Below are positions 22,968-35,185 of a DNA stretch of 64,000 bases, piece after piece. Origin of the DNA: Comamonas sp. SCN 65-56 (GTDB taxonomy: Bacteria; Pseudomonadota; Gammaproteobacteria; Burkholderiales; Burkholderiaceae_C). The translations under genes were made by a program, and so were the position numbers. A model generated the notes under the pieces. That model did not search any database, was not told the DNA's origin, and worked only from the letters and a program-made list of their open reading frames with translations. Each line of letters opens with the position of its first letter. Position 1 is the stretch's first letter. The stretch covers positions 1-64,000 of the forward strand of contig NZ_MEDS01000011.1 in the NCBI RefSeq assembly GCF_001724135.1, in the 5' to 3' direction.

Positions 22968-24623
22968 ATGCGCCTGCGCCTGTCTGAACTGAAACTGCCG
23001 CTGAACCATGCGGATGGCGACCTGCTGCAGCTCGCTGCCCGGGTGCTTGGCGTTGCGCCTGAAGCCGTGGCGCACCTGGATGTTTTCAAGCGCAGCTTCG
23101 ACGCGCGCAAGTCCGAGCTCATGGTGGTGACCATCGCCGATGTGCAGCTGCGCGACCCGGTCCTGGCCGCCGAACTGCTGCGGCGCCATGCGGCCAATCC
23201 GCATCTTCAGGCCGCGCCCGACATGCGCTACCAGATGCCGGTGCACGCGGGAGCCGCCGCGCCCCGCCCTGTAGTCATTGGATTTGGTCCTTGCGGGATT
23301 TTTGCCGCCCTCTTGCTGGCGCAGATGGGGTTCAAGCCGCTGGTGCTGGAACGCGGCAAGGCGGTGCGCGAGCGCACGCAGGACACTTGGGGTTTGTGGC
23401 GCAGAAAGCAGCTGAATCCGGAATCCAATGTGCAATTCGGCGAAGGTGGCGCCGGCACCTTCAGCGACGGCAAGCTCTACAGCCAGATCAAGGACCCGCG
23501 CTTTCTCGGCCGCAAGGTGATGCAGGAACTGGTCAATGCCGGTGCACCGCCGGATATCCTGCAGATCGCGCATCCGCATATCGGCACCTTCAAGCTCGTC
23601 AAGGTTGTCGAGGCCATTCGCGCGCAGATCATTGCGCTGGGTGGCGAGATCCGCTTTGAACAGAAGGTGACCGACGTTCTGCTCGAGGATGGCCATTTGC
23701 GCGGACTCATGGTGCTCGATCAACGCAGTGGCGATTCCCATGAGCTGCGCGCCGATCACGCGATTTTTGCGTTGGGACATAGCGCACGCGACAGCTTCGA
23801 GATGCTGCAGGCGCGCGGTGTCCAGCTGGAGGCCAAGCCGTTTTCCATCGGCTTTCGCATCGAGCATCCACAGAGCGTGATCGACCGTGCGCGCTGGGGC
23901 CGGCATGCCGGCCATCCGCTGCTGGGCGCTGCGGACTACCGGCTGGTACACCATGTCACCGGCGCAGGCGCTAGCGGCCGCGCGGTGTACAGCTTCTGCA
24001 TGTGCCCAGGTGGAACAGTGGTCGCCGCCACCAGTGAGCCGGGGCGCGTCGCCACCAATGGCATGAGCCAGTATTCGCGCAACGAACGCAACGCCAACGC
24101 AGCCATCGTCGTCGGCATCACGCCGGACGATTTTCCCGCGTCCATGGGCGAGCGCCCTCACCCGCTGGCGGGCATCGCGTTGCAACGCGAGCTGGAATCG
24201 CGCGCCTTTGTGCTGGGCGGTGGCGATTACTGCGCTCCGGCGCAGCTGGTGGGTGATTTCATTGCGGGGCGCGCCTCCACAGCGCTGGGCAGCGTGCAGC
24301 CGTCCTACCAGCCCGGGGTCACACCCTGCGATCTCAGCCCCGCCCTGCCCGACTACGCCATCGCTGCGCTGCGCGAGGCGCTGCCAGCCTTCGGCCGCAA
24401 GATCAAGGGCTTTGATATGCACGATGCGGTACTGACGGGCGTGGAAACGCGCACCTCGTCACCGCTGCGCATTCCGCGTGGCGAGGACTTTCAAAGCGTG
24501 AATGTGCGCGGCCTGTATCCCGCAGGCGAAGGTGCAGGCTATGCCGGTGGAATACTGTCCGCCGGCGTGGATGGCATCAAGGTGGCGGAAGCCTTGGCAC
24601 GCAGCCTGGTGCACGCGGCGTAG
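22968..24623 (+). CDS. FAD-dependent dehydrogenase (COG2509-type)
   Basis: About 551 residues. A dinucleotide fold with VIGFGPCGIFAALLLAQMGF at residues about 103-122, EGGAGTFSDGKLYSQIKDPR near 165, and a C-terminal GEGAGYAGGILSAGVDGIKVAEAL FAD motif match the conserved COG2509 family. Members are widespread; the substrate is unknown. The N-terminal 70 residues form the small ferredoxin-like extension usual for this group. ATG 22968 is used; GTG 22965 is possible. The gene is convergent with lpdA. Confidence 0.9.
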   Translation: MRLRLSELKLPLNHADGDLLQLAARVLGVAPEAVAHLDVFKRSFDARKSELMVVTIADVQLRDPVLAAELLRRHAANPHLQAAPDMRYQMPVHAGAAAPRPVVIGFGPCGIFAALLLAQMGFKPLVLERGKAVRERTQDTWGLWRRKQLNPESNVQFGEGGAGTFSDGKLYSQIKDPRFLGRKVMQELVNAGAPPDILQIAHPHIGTFKLVKVVEAIRAQIIALGGEIRFEQKVTDVLLEDGHLRGLMVLDQRSGDSHELRADHAIFALGHSARDSFEMLQARGVQLEAKPFSIGFRIEHPQSVIDRARWGRHAGHPLLGAADYRLVHHVTGAGASGRAVYSFCMCPGGTVVAATSEPGRVATNGMSQYSRNERNANAAIVVGITPDDFPASMGERPHPLAGIALQRELESRAFVLGGGDYCAPAQLVGDFIAGRASTALGSVQPSYQPGVTPCDLSPALPDYAIAALREALPAFGRKIKGFDMHDAVLTGVETRTSSPLRIPRGEDFQSVNVRGLYPAGEGAGYAGGILSAGVDGIKVAEALARSLVHAA

Positions 24624-24695
24624 GTCGCGCCAGAGCAATCGCCCATTGCGGCACAGCGCCCGACCGGTGGCAGGCCGAGCCCTGTGCCACAACCG

Positions 24696-26519
24696 CTATC
24701 GTTTCTGCGGCGGCACGTCGGTGCAGCTGCCATGCGCCACCTCGGCCGCCATGCCTATGCTCTCGCCCAGTGTGGGGTGCGGATGGATGGTCTTGCCGAT
24801 GTCCACCGTGTCTGCGCCCATTTCGATGGCCAGGGCAATCTCGCCGATCATGTCGCCGGCGTGCGTGCCGACGATGCCGCCGCCCAGGATCTTGCCGTGG
24901 CCGTGGGCCTCGGGCGAATCGTCGAACAGCAGCTTGGTGAATCCCTCGTCGCGACCGTTGGCAATGGCGCGGCCCGATGCCGCCCAGGGGAACAGGCCCT
25001 TCTTCACCTTGATGCCCTGCGCCTTGGCCTGGTCCTCGGTCAGGCCGACCCAGGCGACCTCGGGGTCGGTGTAGGCCACGCTGGGGATGACGCGGGCGTT
25101 GAAGGCAGCTGCCGCCAGCTCCTTGTTGCCCTGCAGTTCGCCGGCGATGACCTCGGCCGCCACATGGGCCTCGTGCACCGCCTTGTGCGCCAGCATGGGC
25201 TGGCCGACGATGTCGCCGATGGCAAAGATATGCGGCACGTTGGTGCGCATCTGAATGTCCACGTCGATGAAGCCGCGATCCGTCACCGCCACCCCCGCCT
25301 TGTCGGCGGCGATCGTCTTCCCGTTGGGCGAGCGCCCCACCGCCTGCAGCACCAGGTCGTAGGTCTGCGGCTCGGGCACCGTGACGCCGTCCTTGGCAGG
25401 AGCGAACGTGACCTTGATGCCTTCCGGCGTGGCCTCGGCCGCCACGGTCTTGGTGTTGACCATGATGTTGTCGAAGCGCGGCGCGTTCATCTTCTGCCAG
25501 ACCTTGACCAGATCACGGTCGGCGCCCTGCATCAGGCCGTCCATCATCTCGACCACGTCCAGGCGCGCGCCCAGCGTGGAATACACCGTGCCCATCTCCA
25601 GGCCGATGATGCCGCCGCCCAGGATCAGCATGCGTTTTGGCACGCCAGCGAGCGCCAGCGCGCCGGTGCTGTCCACCACGCGCGGGTCGTTGGGCATGAA
25701 GGGCAGACGCACGGCCTGGCTGCCGGCGGCGATGATGGCGTTCTTGAACTGCACGACCTTCTTGGCGCCGGTCTTGTCCTGGCCGCTGCCTGTCGTTTCC
25801 TCCACCTCCAGGTGGTGGCTGCCGAGGAAATGCCCATAGCCGCGCACGATCGTGACCTTGCGCATCTTGGCCATCTGACCCAGGCCGCCGGTGAGCTTGG
25901 AGATCACCTTTTCCTTGTGGCCGCGCAGGGTATCGACGTTGACGCTGGGCGCGCCAAAGTCTATGCCCGCAGCCTTCAGGTGGCTGACCTCATCCATCAC
26001 CGCCGCCACATGCAGCAGCGCCTTGGACGGGATGCAACCCACGTTCAGACACACGCCGCCGAGCGTCGCATAGCGCTCAATCAGCACCACCCTGAGCCCG
26101 AGATCGGCCGCGCGAAACGCCGCCGAATAGCCGCCCGGGCCACCACCCAGCACCGCCACGTCGCATTCCAGGTCGGCGCTGCCGGCAAAGCTGCCTGCTA
26201 TCGGTGCAGGAGCTGCTGGCGATTGACTGGTGGGCGCTGGAGCCGGTTTTTGCTCTGATGCTGGAGCCGTTACGGGAGCCTCTGCCGACTCCAGCGTCAG
26301 CAGCACGCTGCCTTCGCTGAGCTTGTCTCCGAGCTGGACTTTGAGCTCCTTGACCACGCCCGCGGCGGACGAGGGAATCTCCATCGACGCTTTGTCGCTC
26401 TCCACCGTCACCAGGCTTTGCTCGACGCGGATGGTGTCACCCACCGCGACCAGCACCTCGATGACCGCCACATCCTTGAAGTCGCCGATGTCCGGGACCT
26501 TGATGTCCATCACTGCCAT
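24696..26519 (-). CDS. lpdA: dihydrolipoamide dehydrogenase with N-terminal lipoyl domain (E3 of pyruvate dehydrogenase)
   Basis: 607 residues. Residues 1-78 are a lipoyl domain with Lys43 in VESDKASME; an Ala/Pro linker follows (79-113), then the FAD domain (LGGGPGGYSAAF, 124-135), the redox disulfide Cys157/Cys162 in GGVCLNVGCIPSK, the NAD domain and the dimer domain ending with the HPHPTLGE catalytic motif. It reoxidises dihydrolipoamide of E2. The lipoyl-E3 fusion is common in betaproteobacterial PDH operons. The linker segment KPAPAPTSQSPAAP is encoded by an antisense copy of the 46-bp repeat. Third gene of the aceE-aceF-lpdA operon. Confidence 0.97.
   Translation of the reverse strand: MAVMDIKVPDIGDFKDVAVIEVLVAVGDTIRVEQSLVTVESDKASMEIPSSAAGVVKELKVQLGDKLSEGSVLLTLESAEAPVTAPASEQKPAPAPTSQSPAAPAPIAGSFAGSADLECDVAVLGGGPGGYSAAFRAADLGLRVVLIERYATLGGVCLNVGCIPSKALLHVAAVMDEVSHLKAAGIDFGAPSVNVDTLRGHKEKVISKLTGGLGQMAKMRKVTIVRGYGHFLGSHHLEVEETTGSGQDKTGAKKVVQFKNAIIAAGSQAVRLPFMPNDPRVVDSTGALALAGVPKRMLILGGGIIGLEMGTVYSTLGARLDVVEMMDGLMQGADRDLVKVWQKMNAPRFDNIMVNTKTVAAEATPEGIKVTFAPAKDGVTVPEPQTYDLVLQAVGRSPNGKTIAADKAGVAVTDRGFIDVDIQMRTNVPHIFAIGDIVGQPMLAHKAVHEAHVAAEVIAGELQGNKELAAAAFNARVIPSVAYTDPEVAWVGLTEDQAKAQGIKVKKGLFPWAASGRAIANGRDEGFTKLLFDDSPEAHGHGKILGGGIVGTHAGDMIGEIALAIEMGADTVDIGKTIHPHPTLGESIGMAAEVAHGSCTDVPPQKR
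26210..26255 (+). repeat. 46-bp TAGCT hairpin repeat, copy 3 (inside lpdA)
   Basis: Plus-strand copy beginning GAGCT, with GCGA and GCGC at the two stem positions and GGTTTTTGCTC at the end. It lies antisense in the lpdA linker and encodes KPAPAPTSQSPAAP. The codon phase equals that of copies 2 and 4. Confidence 0.7.
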
Positions 26520-26532
26520 GTCCGGGCTCCTT

Positions 26533-28206
26533 TCACAGCAGGATGCGGCGGTAGTCCGCCAGCACCTGGCCCAGATAGGCGTTGAAGCGTGAGGCCGCCG
26601 CGCCGTCGATCACGCGGTGGTCGTAGGACAGCGACAGTGGCAGCGTCAGGCGCGGCACAAAGGCCTTGCCGTCCCACACCGGCTTCATCTGGCTCTTGGA
26701 CAGGCCCAGGATGGCCACCTCGGGCGCGTTGATAATGGGCGTGAAGTGCGTGCCGCCGATGCCGCCGAGCGACGAGATGGATATGCAGCCTCCCTGCATG
26801 TCGGCCACGCCCAGCTTGCCGTCGCGCGCCTTCTTGGCCAGTTCCGACATTTCCTGGCTGATCTGCAAGATACCCTTCTGGTCCGCATTCTTGAGCACCG
26901 GCACCACCAGGCCATTGGGCGTATCGGCGGCAAAACCGATGTGGTAGTACTGCTTGTAGACCAGGTTGTCGCCATCCAGGCTGGTGTTGAACTCGGGGAA
27001 TTTCTTGAGCGCCGCGACCACCGCCTTGATGACGAAGGCGAGCATGGTGACCTTGACATCGCTCTTGGCCTTGGCGCTTTCCTGGTTGGTCTGCACGCGG
27101 AAGGCTTCGAGTTCGGTGATGTCGGCCTCGTCGTTGTTTGTGACGTGCGGAATCATCACCCAGTTGCGCGCCAGGTTGGCTCCGCTGATCTTCTTGATGC
27201 GCGACAGCGGCTTGGCCTCGATCGCGCCGAACTTGGCGAAGTCCACCTTGGGCCAGGGCAGCAGATCCAAGCCCACGCCGGAGCCGCCGGCCGGTGCGCG
27301 CGCAGCCTGTGCCTGGGTCTGCACGCTGCCCGCCATCACGGAGCGGGTGAAGGACTGGACATCCTCCGGCGTGATGCGCCCCTTGGGGCCAGTGCCTTTG
27401 ACTTCCGCCAGCGGCACGCCGAACTCGCGCGCGAGCTTGCGCACCGAGGGGCTGGCATGCGGCAGCCCGAGCAGCGAACCACCGGGCTGGTGCGCCGGTG
27501 CACTGGCAGCCGGGGGCGGTGATACCAGCGGTGCCGCTGCAGCAACTGCCACCACGGGCGCAGGCACTGCCGGGGCAGCGGCGGCGGGTGCAGGCGTCGC
27601 CGCGGGTGCAACGGCGCCTTCGAGCACCACCACCAGATCGCCCGTATTGATCGTGTCGCCGAGCTTGACCTTGAGCTCCCTGACCACGCCGGAGGCGTTG
27701 CAGGGGATCTCCATCGACGCCTTGTCGGATTCCACCGTCAACAGTGATTGCTCGGCCTTGACCGTGTCCCCCACGGCCACCAGTAGCTCGATCACGGCCA
27801 CATCCTTGAAATCGCCGATATCGGGCACGCGCACTTCGATGCGGCCGGTGGCGCCTGACGCGGGTGCTGCAGCAGGCGCCGCGTTCGCCTGTACAGGTGC
27901 AGATGCTACGCTTGCAGTAGCTAATTGCGCTTGACTGACGGGCGCTGGAGACCGATTGGATGCTGAATCCGCAGTCTCGACGATCAGCACCACCGAACCC
28001 TCGCTGATCTTGTCGCCGAGCTTGACCTTGAGCTCCTTGACGATGCCGGCTTCGGTCGATGGAATTTCCATCGACGCCTTGTCGGACTCGACGGTGATCA
28101 GGCTCTGTTCGGCCTGGATGGTGTCGCCGGGCTGCACCAGCAGCTCGATCACGCCGACTTCTGAAAAATCGCCGATATCGGGGACTTTGACTTCCTTGAG
28201 TGCCAT
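26533..28206 (-). CDS. aceF: dihydrolipoamide acetyltransferase (E2 of pyruvate dehydrogenase)
   Basis: 557 residues with two lipoyl domains (Lys43 and Lys162, both in [11 protein letters not shown]), an Ala/Pro linker between them, a peripheral-subunit-binding domain (about 250-285, [20 protein letters not shown]) and the catalytic acetyltransferase domain ending with [13 protein letters not shown]2 transfers the acetyl group to CoA and forms the complex core. The first linker contains [14 protein letters not shown], encoded by an in-frame antisense repeat copy. Thirteen bp separate it from lpdA and fifteen from aceE. Confidence 0.97.
   Translation of the reverse strand: MALKEVKVPDIGDFSEVGVIELLVQPGDTIQAEQSLITVESDKASMEIPSTEAGIVKELKVKLGDKISEGSVVLIVETADSASNRSPAPVSQAQLATASVASAPVQANAAPAAAPASGATGRIEVRVPDIGDFKDVAVIELLVAVGDTVKAEQSLLTVESDKASMEIPCNASGVVRELKVKLGDTINTGDLVVVLEGAVAPAATPAPAAAAPAVPAPVVAVAAAAPLVSPPPAASAPAHQPGGSLLGLPHASPSVRKLAREFGVPLAEVKGTGPKGRITPEDVQSFTRSVMAGSVQTQAQAARAPAGGSGVGLDLLPWPKVDFAKFGAIEAKPLSRIKKISGANLARNWVMIPHVTNNDEADITELEAFRVQTNQESAKAKSDVKVTMLAFVIKAVVAALKKFPEFNTSLDGDNLVYKQYYHIGFAADTPNGLVVPVLKNADQKGILQISQEMSELAKKARDGKLGVADMQGGCISISSLGGIGGTHFTPIINAPEVAILGLSKSQMKPVWDGKAFVPRLTLPLSLSYDHRVIDGAAASRFNAYLGQVLADYRRILL
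27918..27963 (+). repeat. 46-bp TAGCT hairpin repeat, copy 4 (inside aceF)
   Basis: Begins TAGCT; GCGCTT (10-15) can pair with GGGCGC (23-28) using two G-U pairs. It lies antisense in the linker between the two lipoyl domains and encodes [14 protein letters not shown], in the same phase as copies 2 and 3. Confidence 0.75.
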
Positions 28207-28221
28207 GGCAAGGTCCCTCCT

Positions 28222-30921
<2,700 letters not shown>

Positions 30922-31082
30922 CTTGGGTCTCCTTAATGCTGCGTGGTGATCAGGGTATCGCCGCGAGTGTCGCACAATTTCGAAAAATTTCAAATAGCGT
31001 TTATTATTTCCATAATGTGATATTTTCAAGAAAACCACGACGCTTTTATCGGGTGTGCAGCATCCACCGATAAACTTCCCTC
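30922..31082. promoter_or_regulatory. divergent promoter region of aceE and the sensor-kinase gene
   Basis: This AT-rich gap contains a small palindrome ATTAT-TTCC-ATAAT at 31003-31016. On the minus strand TTGAAA and TAATAA are 17 bp apart (about 31027-31001), giving a plausible aceE promoter that overlaps the palindrome. No clear PdhR box was recognised. Confidence 0.4.
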
Positions 31083-33605
31083 ATGGTTTCCCCTAGCTTG
31101 CGCGCCTCAGTTGCGCCGCAGACTGTGCAGCGCTCCCCATCGCGGTGGCGCCGTTGGTGGCGCGGGCTGGCGCCACATCGCCAGGACCGGTTTGCCGCAC
31201 TGGCGCCGCTGGTTGCCGTATTCCTGTTTTTTCTGGCGATCGTCGCCTCCTTCTGGTATCTGCATTCCGAGGAAATGGAGCGCGAGCGCGATGCCCTGCG
31301 ACGCGATACCGAGTACGCCCAGCAGCGGCTGCGGCTGCGGCTCACCGAGCGCCAGGAACAGGTGCTGCGCATTGCCCGCGAGCTCTCCACCCGCAGCATG
31401 GGCGACGCCGATTTCGCGGCGCAGGCCGACCTTCTGATCGCGCAATACCCGGAGGTGCAGGCACTGACGTGGATAGACGCCGCCGGGCGCATCCGCATGA
31501 GCCAGGCCGCGCCCAATCTCGCCAGCAACCAGCTGCGGCTGGCCGGTGAGGTGCTGCACTTTGGTTCAACGGCCAACAGCTTTCGCGAAATGCAGCGTCT
31601 GGAGCAGCCCACCTATCTGCCGATCCAGACGGCCGGCAACGACAACCCGCCACTGCTGGCGCTGATGGTGCCGCTCACCACCCAGGGGCGATTCAGCGGC
31701 GCGCTGCTGGCCGAATATTCCTTTGACAGCCTGCTGCGCTATGGCACGCCGACGGAAGTGCTGGCGCGCTATGCCGTGACCCTGCTCACCAGGGACCATC
31801 AGTTGCTCGCCGGTACGCCCCTGGTGCAGCGCAGCCGCACTCTGCTGCCGTGGAGCGAGGCGCCCAACGATGACCAAGCGGTGCTGGAGCTGCCCGGTCA
31901 ATCGCTGCTGCTGCGCGCACAGGCCTACAGAACGTCGCTGGGCGTGGTCGGCAGCAGCCTGTTCTGGCTCGTCGGCATGCTCAGCGTGATGACGGCCTGG
32001 CTGCTGCTCGGTACCTGGCGGCACACGCGCCGGCGCCTGCAGACCCAGGAAGCGCTGATTGCCGAGACCAACTTCCGCCGCGCGATGGAAAACTCCATCC
32101 TGACCGGCATGCGCGCGCTCGATCTGCACGGCCGGATCACCTACGTGAACGCGGCGTTCTGCCAGATGACGGGCTGGACCGCCGAAGAGCTGGTCGGGCA
32201 GACACCGCCCTACAGCTACTGGCCGGAGGCCGAGCGCAACGCGCAGCAGAGCAAGCTCAACGAAGAGCTTTCGGGCGAAGCAGCGCCCGGCGGCTTTCAG
32301 GTGCGGGTGCAGCGCAAGAGCGGCACCATCTTTGACGCGCGCCTGTATGTCTCCGCGCTGATCGACGGGCATGGGCGGCACACCGGCTGGATGACCTCGA
32401 TGACCGACATCACCGAGCCCAACCGCGTGCGCGAGCAGCTGGTCGCATCGCACGAGCGCTTCACCATCGTGATGGAATCGCTGGACGCCTCGGTGTCCGT
32501 CGCGCCGCTGGGCAGCAAGGAGCTGTTGTTTGCCAACCGCCTGTACCGCCAGTGGTTTGGCTCGCAGACCGATGGCCACCTGCAGCTGGTGATGCAGGCC
32601 GGCGTGGTGCACGCGCCCGAGGAGGACGACGAGGACGGCCTGATGGGTCTGCCCAGCCACGCCATGACCTCGGTACAGTCCGACAACGTCGAGATCTACC
32701 AGACCGACCTGGGCAAATGGCTGGAGGTGCGTTCGCGCTACCTGCACTGGGTCGACGGGCGCCTGGCGCAGATGGTGATTGCCACCGACATCACCGCCCG
32801 CCGGCGGGCGCAGGAGATCGCCGCGCACCAGGCCGAGCGCACGCAATCGGTGAGCCGCCTGATCACCATGGGCGAGATGGCGTCGAGCGTGGCGCACGAG
32901 CTCAACCAGCCGCTCACGGCCATCAGCAACTATTGCAGCGGCATGATCTCGCGCCTGGAGAGCCGGCAGATCAGCGAGGAGGCGCTGCTGGGCGCGCTGG
33001 AGAAAACCGCCCACCAGGCGCAGCGCGCCGGCCAGATCATTCAGCGCATCCGCGCCTTCGTGAAGAAGAGCGCACCCAATCGCCAGCTGGCCCAGGTGCC
33101 GGACATGGTTGCCGAGGCGATCGAACTCGCCACCATAGAGCTGCGCCGCCACAACGTGCGCCTGACGCACTATGTGGCAGCGCGCCTGCCGCCGGTGATG
33201 GCAGATCGCATCCTGATCGAGCAGGTGTTGATCAACCTCATGAAGAACGGCGCCGAAGCGATTGCCCATGCCAATCGCCCCACCGGCCGGCGCAGCGTGG
33301 AGCTGCGCGTGGTGCCGCGCCAGGTGGAGGATGCGGATGTGATCCAGTTCAGCGTCGAAGATACCGGGCCCGGCCTGCCCGTCGACGTGCTGGAACACCT
33401 CTTCGAGGCCTTCTACTCGACCAAGAGCGAAGGCATGGGCATGGGCCTGAATTTGTGCCGCAGCATCGTCGAATCGCACCAGGGCAGACTGCAGGCGCAG
33501 AACCTCTACAATGGAAAAGAGATCACGGGGTGCTTGTTCACTTTCTGGCTGCCGCTTGCCAGCATTGAAGGTGCTACTACCGAAATCGAAGCATCAACCA
33601 CCTGA
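31083..33605 (+). CDS. membrane sensor histidine kinase (FixL/TodS-like)
   Basis: 840 residues. A first membrane helix (about 41-60) and a second (about 284-305) enclose a periplasmic sensor domain. Two PAS domains follow (about 327-450 and 455-575), then the phospho-acceptor helix with the H box MASSVAHELNQPLTAISNY and the ATPase domain with NLMKNGAEAI, VEDTGPGLP and GMGMGLNLCRSI. This N/G-box style is the FixL/DctB class. The cognate regulator starts 12 bp downstream. The ligand is unknown; divergence from aceE hints at sensing a central metabolite or redox state. Confidence 0.9.
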   Translation: MVSPSLRASVAPQTVQRSPSRWRRWWRGLAPHRQDRFAALAPLVAVFLFFLAIVASFWYLHSEEMERERDALRRDTEYAQQRLRLRLTERQEQVLRIARELSTRSMGDADFAAQADLLIAQYPEVQALTWIDAAGRIRMSQAAPNLASNQLRLAGEVLHFGSTANSFREMQRLEQPTYLPIQTAGNDNPPLLALMVPLTTQGRFSGALLAEYSFDSLLRYGTPTEVLARYAVTLLTRDHQLLAGTPLVQRSRTLLPWSEAPNDDQAVLELPGQSLLLRAQAYRTSLGVVGSSLFWLVGMLSVMTAWLLLGTWRHTRRRLQTQEALIAETNFRRAMENSILTGMRALDLHGRITYVNAAFCQMTGWTAEELVGQTPPYSYWPEAERNAQQSKLNEELSGEAAPGGFQVRVQRKSGTIFDARLYVSALIDGHGRHTGWMTSMTDITEPNRVREQLVASHERFTIVMESLDASVSVAPLGSKELLFANRLYRQWFGSQTDGHLQLVMQAGVVHAPEEDDEDGLMGLPSHAMTSVQSDNVEIYQTDLGKWLEVRSRYLHWVDGRLAQMVIATDITARRRAQEIAAHQAERTQSVSRLITMGEMASSVAHELNQPLTAISNYCSGMISRLESRQISEEALLGALEKTAHQAQRAGQIIQRIRAFVKKSAPNRQLAQVPDMVAEAIELATIELRRHNVRLTHYVAARLPPVMADRILIEQVLINLMKNGAEAIAHANRPTGRRSVELRVVPRQVEDADVIQFSVEDTGPGLPVDVLEHLFEAFYSTKSEGMGMGLNLCRSIVESHQGRLQAQNLYNGKEITGCLFTFWLPLASIEGATTEIEASTT

Positions 33606-33617
33606 AAAGGGAATTGC

Positions 33618-34247
33618 ATGAACCTGATGTCGCCGAAAAAGGGCACCGTGTATGTTGTCGATGACGACGAAGCCGTGCGCGATTCGCTCCAATGGCTGCT
33701 GGAGGGAAAAGGCTATCGCGTGCGCTGTTTCGACTCCGCCGAAGCCTTTCTGACGCGCTACGACCCGCGCGAGGTGGCCTGCCTGATCATCGATGTGCGC
33801 ATGTCCGGCATGACCGGGCTGGAGTTGCAGGACCGGCTGCTCGAACGCAAATCCCCGCTGCCCATCGTCTTCATCACCGGCCACGGCGACGTGCCGATGG
33901 CGGTGGACACCATGAAAAAAGGTGCGCTCGATTTCATCCAGAAGCCGTTCAACGAGAAAGAGCTGCTGGAACTGGTCGAACGCATGCTGGCCCGCGCGCG
34001 CGACACCTTCGCCGACCACGAGATCGCCGCCAGCCATGAAGCGCTGATGTCCAAGCTCACCGGGCGCGAATCGCAGGTGCTCGAGCGCATCGTCGCCGGG
34101 CGCCTGAACAAGCAGATCGCCGACGACCTCGGCATCAGCATCAAGACGGTGGAGGCGCACCGCGCCAACATCATGGAAAAGCTGGGCGCCAACACCGTCG
34201 CCGACCTGCTCAAGATCGCGCTCGGCAACAGCGCCGCCAAACCCTGA
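33618..34247 (+). CDS. FixJ-type response regulator
   Basis: 209 residues. The receiver domain (about 9-125) has the acidic pair VVDDDEAVRD, phospho-acceptor Asp in IIDVRMSGMTG (about residue 57), the Thr of FITGHGDVPMAV and the Lys of FIQKPF. A LuxR/FixJ helix-turn-helix follows (LTGRESQVLERIVAGRLNKQIADDLGISIKTVEAHRANIM). It pairs with the upstream kinase. No sigma-54 domain is present. Targets are not evident; a 46-bp repeat separates it from folD. Confidence 0.93.
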   Translation: MNLMSPKKGTVYVVDDDEAVRDSLQWLLEGKGYRVRCFDSAEAFLTRYDPREVACLIIDVRMSGMTGLELQDRLLERKSPLPIVFITGHGDVPMAVDTMKKGALDFIQKPFNEKELLELVERMLARARDTFADHEIAASHEALMSKLTGRESQVLERIVAGRLNKQIADDLGISIKTVEAHRANIMEKLGANTVADLLKIALGNSAAKP

Positions 34248-34255
34248 TTTTTTCA

Positions 34256-34301
34256 TAGCTGAAAGCGCACGCACAGCCTGCGCAAAAGCCACTTTTTCTT
34301 C
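34256..34301 (+). repeat. 46-bp TAGCT hairpin repeat, copy 5
   Basis: TAGCT start, GCGCA (10-14) pairing perfectly with TGCGC (24-28), T-run CTTTTTCTTC at the end. It fills nearly the whole gap between the response-regulator stop and the folD ATG, so folD has no ordinary Shine-Dalgarno. Confidence 0.75.
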
Positions 34302-34304
34302 AAA

Positions 34305-35153
34305 ATGACGGCCCATACCATCGATGGCAACGCCTTGGCGCGCCAGATCCGAGATCAAGTCAGCCACCGCACGGCGGCGCTCAAGGCGCGCGGCATCGCG
34401 CCGCAGCTGAACATCATCCTCGTGGGCGAAGACCCGGCCAGCCAGGTGTATACGCGCCACAAGGTCAACGACAGCACCGAAACCGGCCTGGGCGCCACGC
34501 TGGAGCGCTACCCCGCCGACCTGCCCGAAGCGCAGCTGCTGGCGCGCATCGAAGCGCTCAACCAGGACCCCGCCGTCCACGGCATCCTGGTGCAACTGCC
34601 ACTGCCTGCGCACCTGGACACGCACAAGGTCATTGCGGCGATCTCCCCGGCCAAGGATGTCGATGGCTTTCATGTCGCCAGCGCCGGCGCGCTCATGACC
34701 GGGCTGCCGGGCTTCTGGCCCTGCACCCCGCATGGCTGCATGAAGATGCTCGAATCCATAGGCTATGAGCTCAGGGGCAAGCACGCCGTCGTCATTGGCC
34801 GCAGCAACATCGTCGGCAAGCCGATGGCGCTGATGCTGCTGCAAAAGGACGCCACGGTCACCATCTGCCATTCGCGCACACAGGGCCTCAAGGCGCTCAC
34901 GCTGCAGGCGGATGTCATCGTCGCCGCCGTGGGCAAGCGCAACGTGCTCACCGCGGACATGGTCAAACCCGGTGCGGTCGTCATCGATGTCGGCATGAAC
35001 CGCAACGATGCGGGCAAGCTCTGCGGCGATGTCGACTACGAGGGGGTGCGTGAGGTGGCCGGCTGGATCACCCCGGTTCCCGGCGGCGTCGGCCCGATGA
35101 CGCGCGCCATGCTGCTGGTCAACACCATAGAGGCGGCCGAGCGCAGCGCTTGA
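34305..35153 (+). CDS. folD: methylenetetrahydrofolate dehydrogenase / cyclohydrolase
   Basis: 282 residues, normal for FolD. It interconverts 5,10-methylene- and 10-formyl-tetrahydrofolate with [20 protein letters not shown] (about 42-57) holds the catalytic Lys-Tyr region, [10 protein letters not shown] the cyclohydrolase motif, and [17 protein letters not shown] with the C-terminal [13 protein letters not shown] are family signatures. The start ATG at 34305 follows a dispersed repeat without a visible ribosome site. Confidence 0.97.
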   Translation: MTAHTIDGNALARQIRDQVSHRTAALKARGIAPQLNIILVGEDPASQVYTRHKVNDSTETGLGATLERYPADLPEAQLLARIEALNQDPAVHGILVQLPLPAHLDTHKVIAAISPAKDVDGFHVASAGALMTGLPGFWPCTPHGCMKMLESIGYELRGKHAVVIGRSNIVGKPMALMLLQKDATVTICHSRTQGLKALTLQADVIVAAVGKRNVLTADMVKPGAVVIDVGMNRNDAGKLCGDVDYEGVREVAGWITPVPGGVGPMTRAMLLVNTIEAAERSA

Positions 35154-35185
35154 ACTTTGGCGCCGCGCCGCCATTCTGAGAATCC

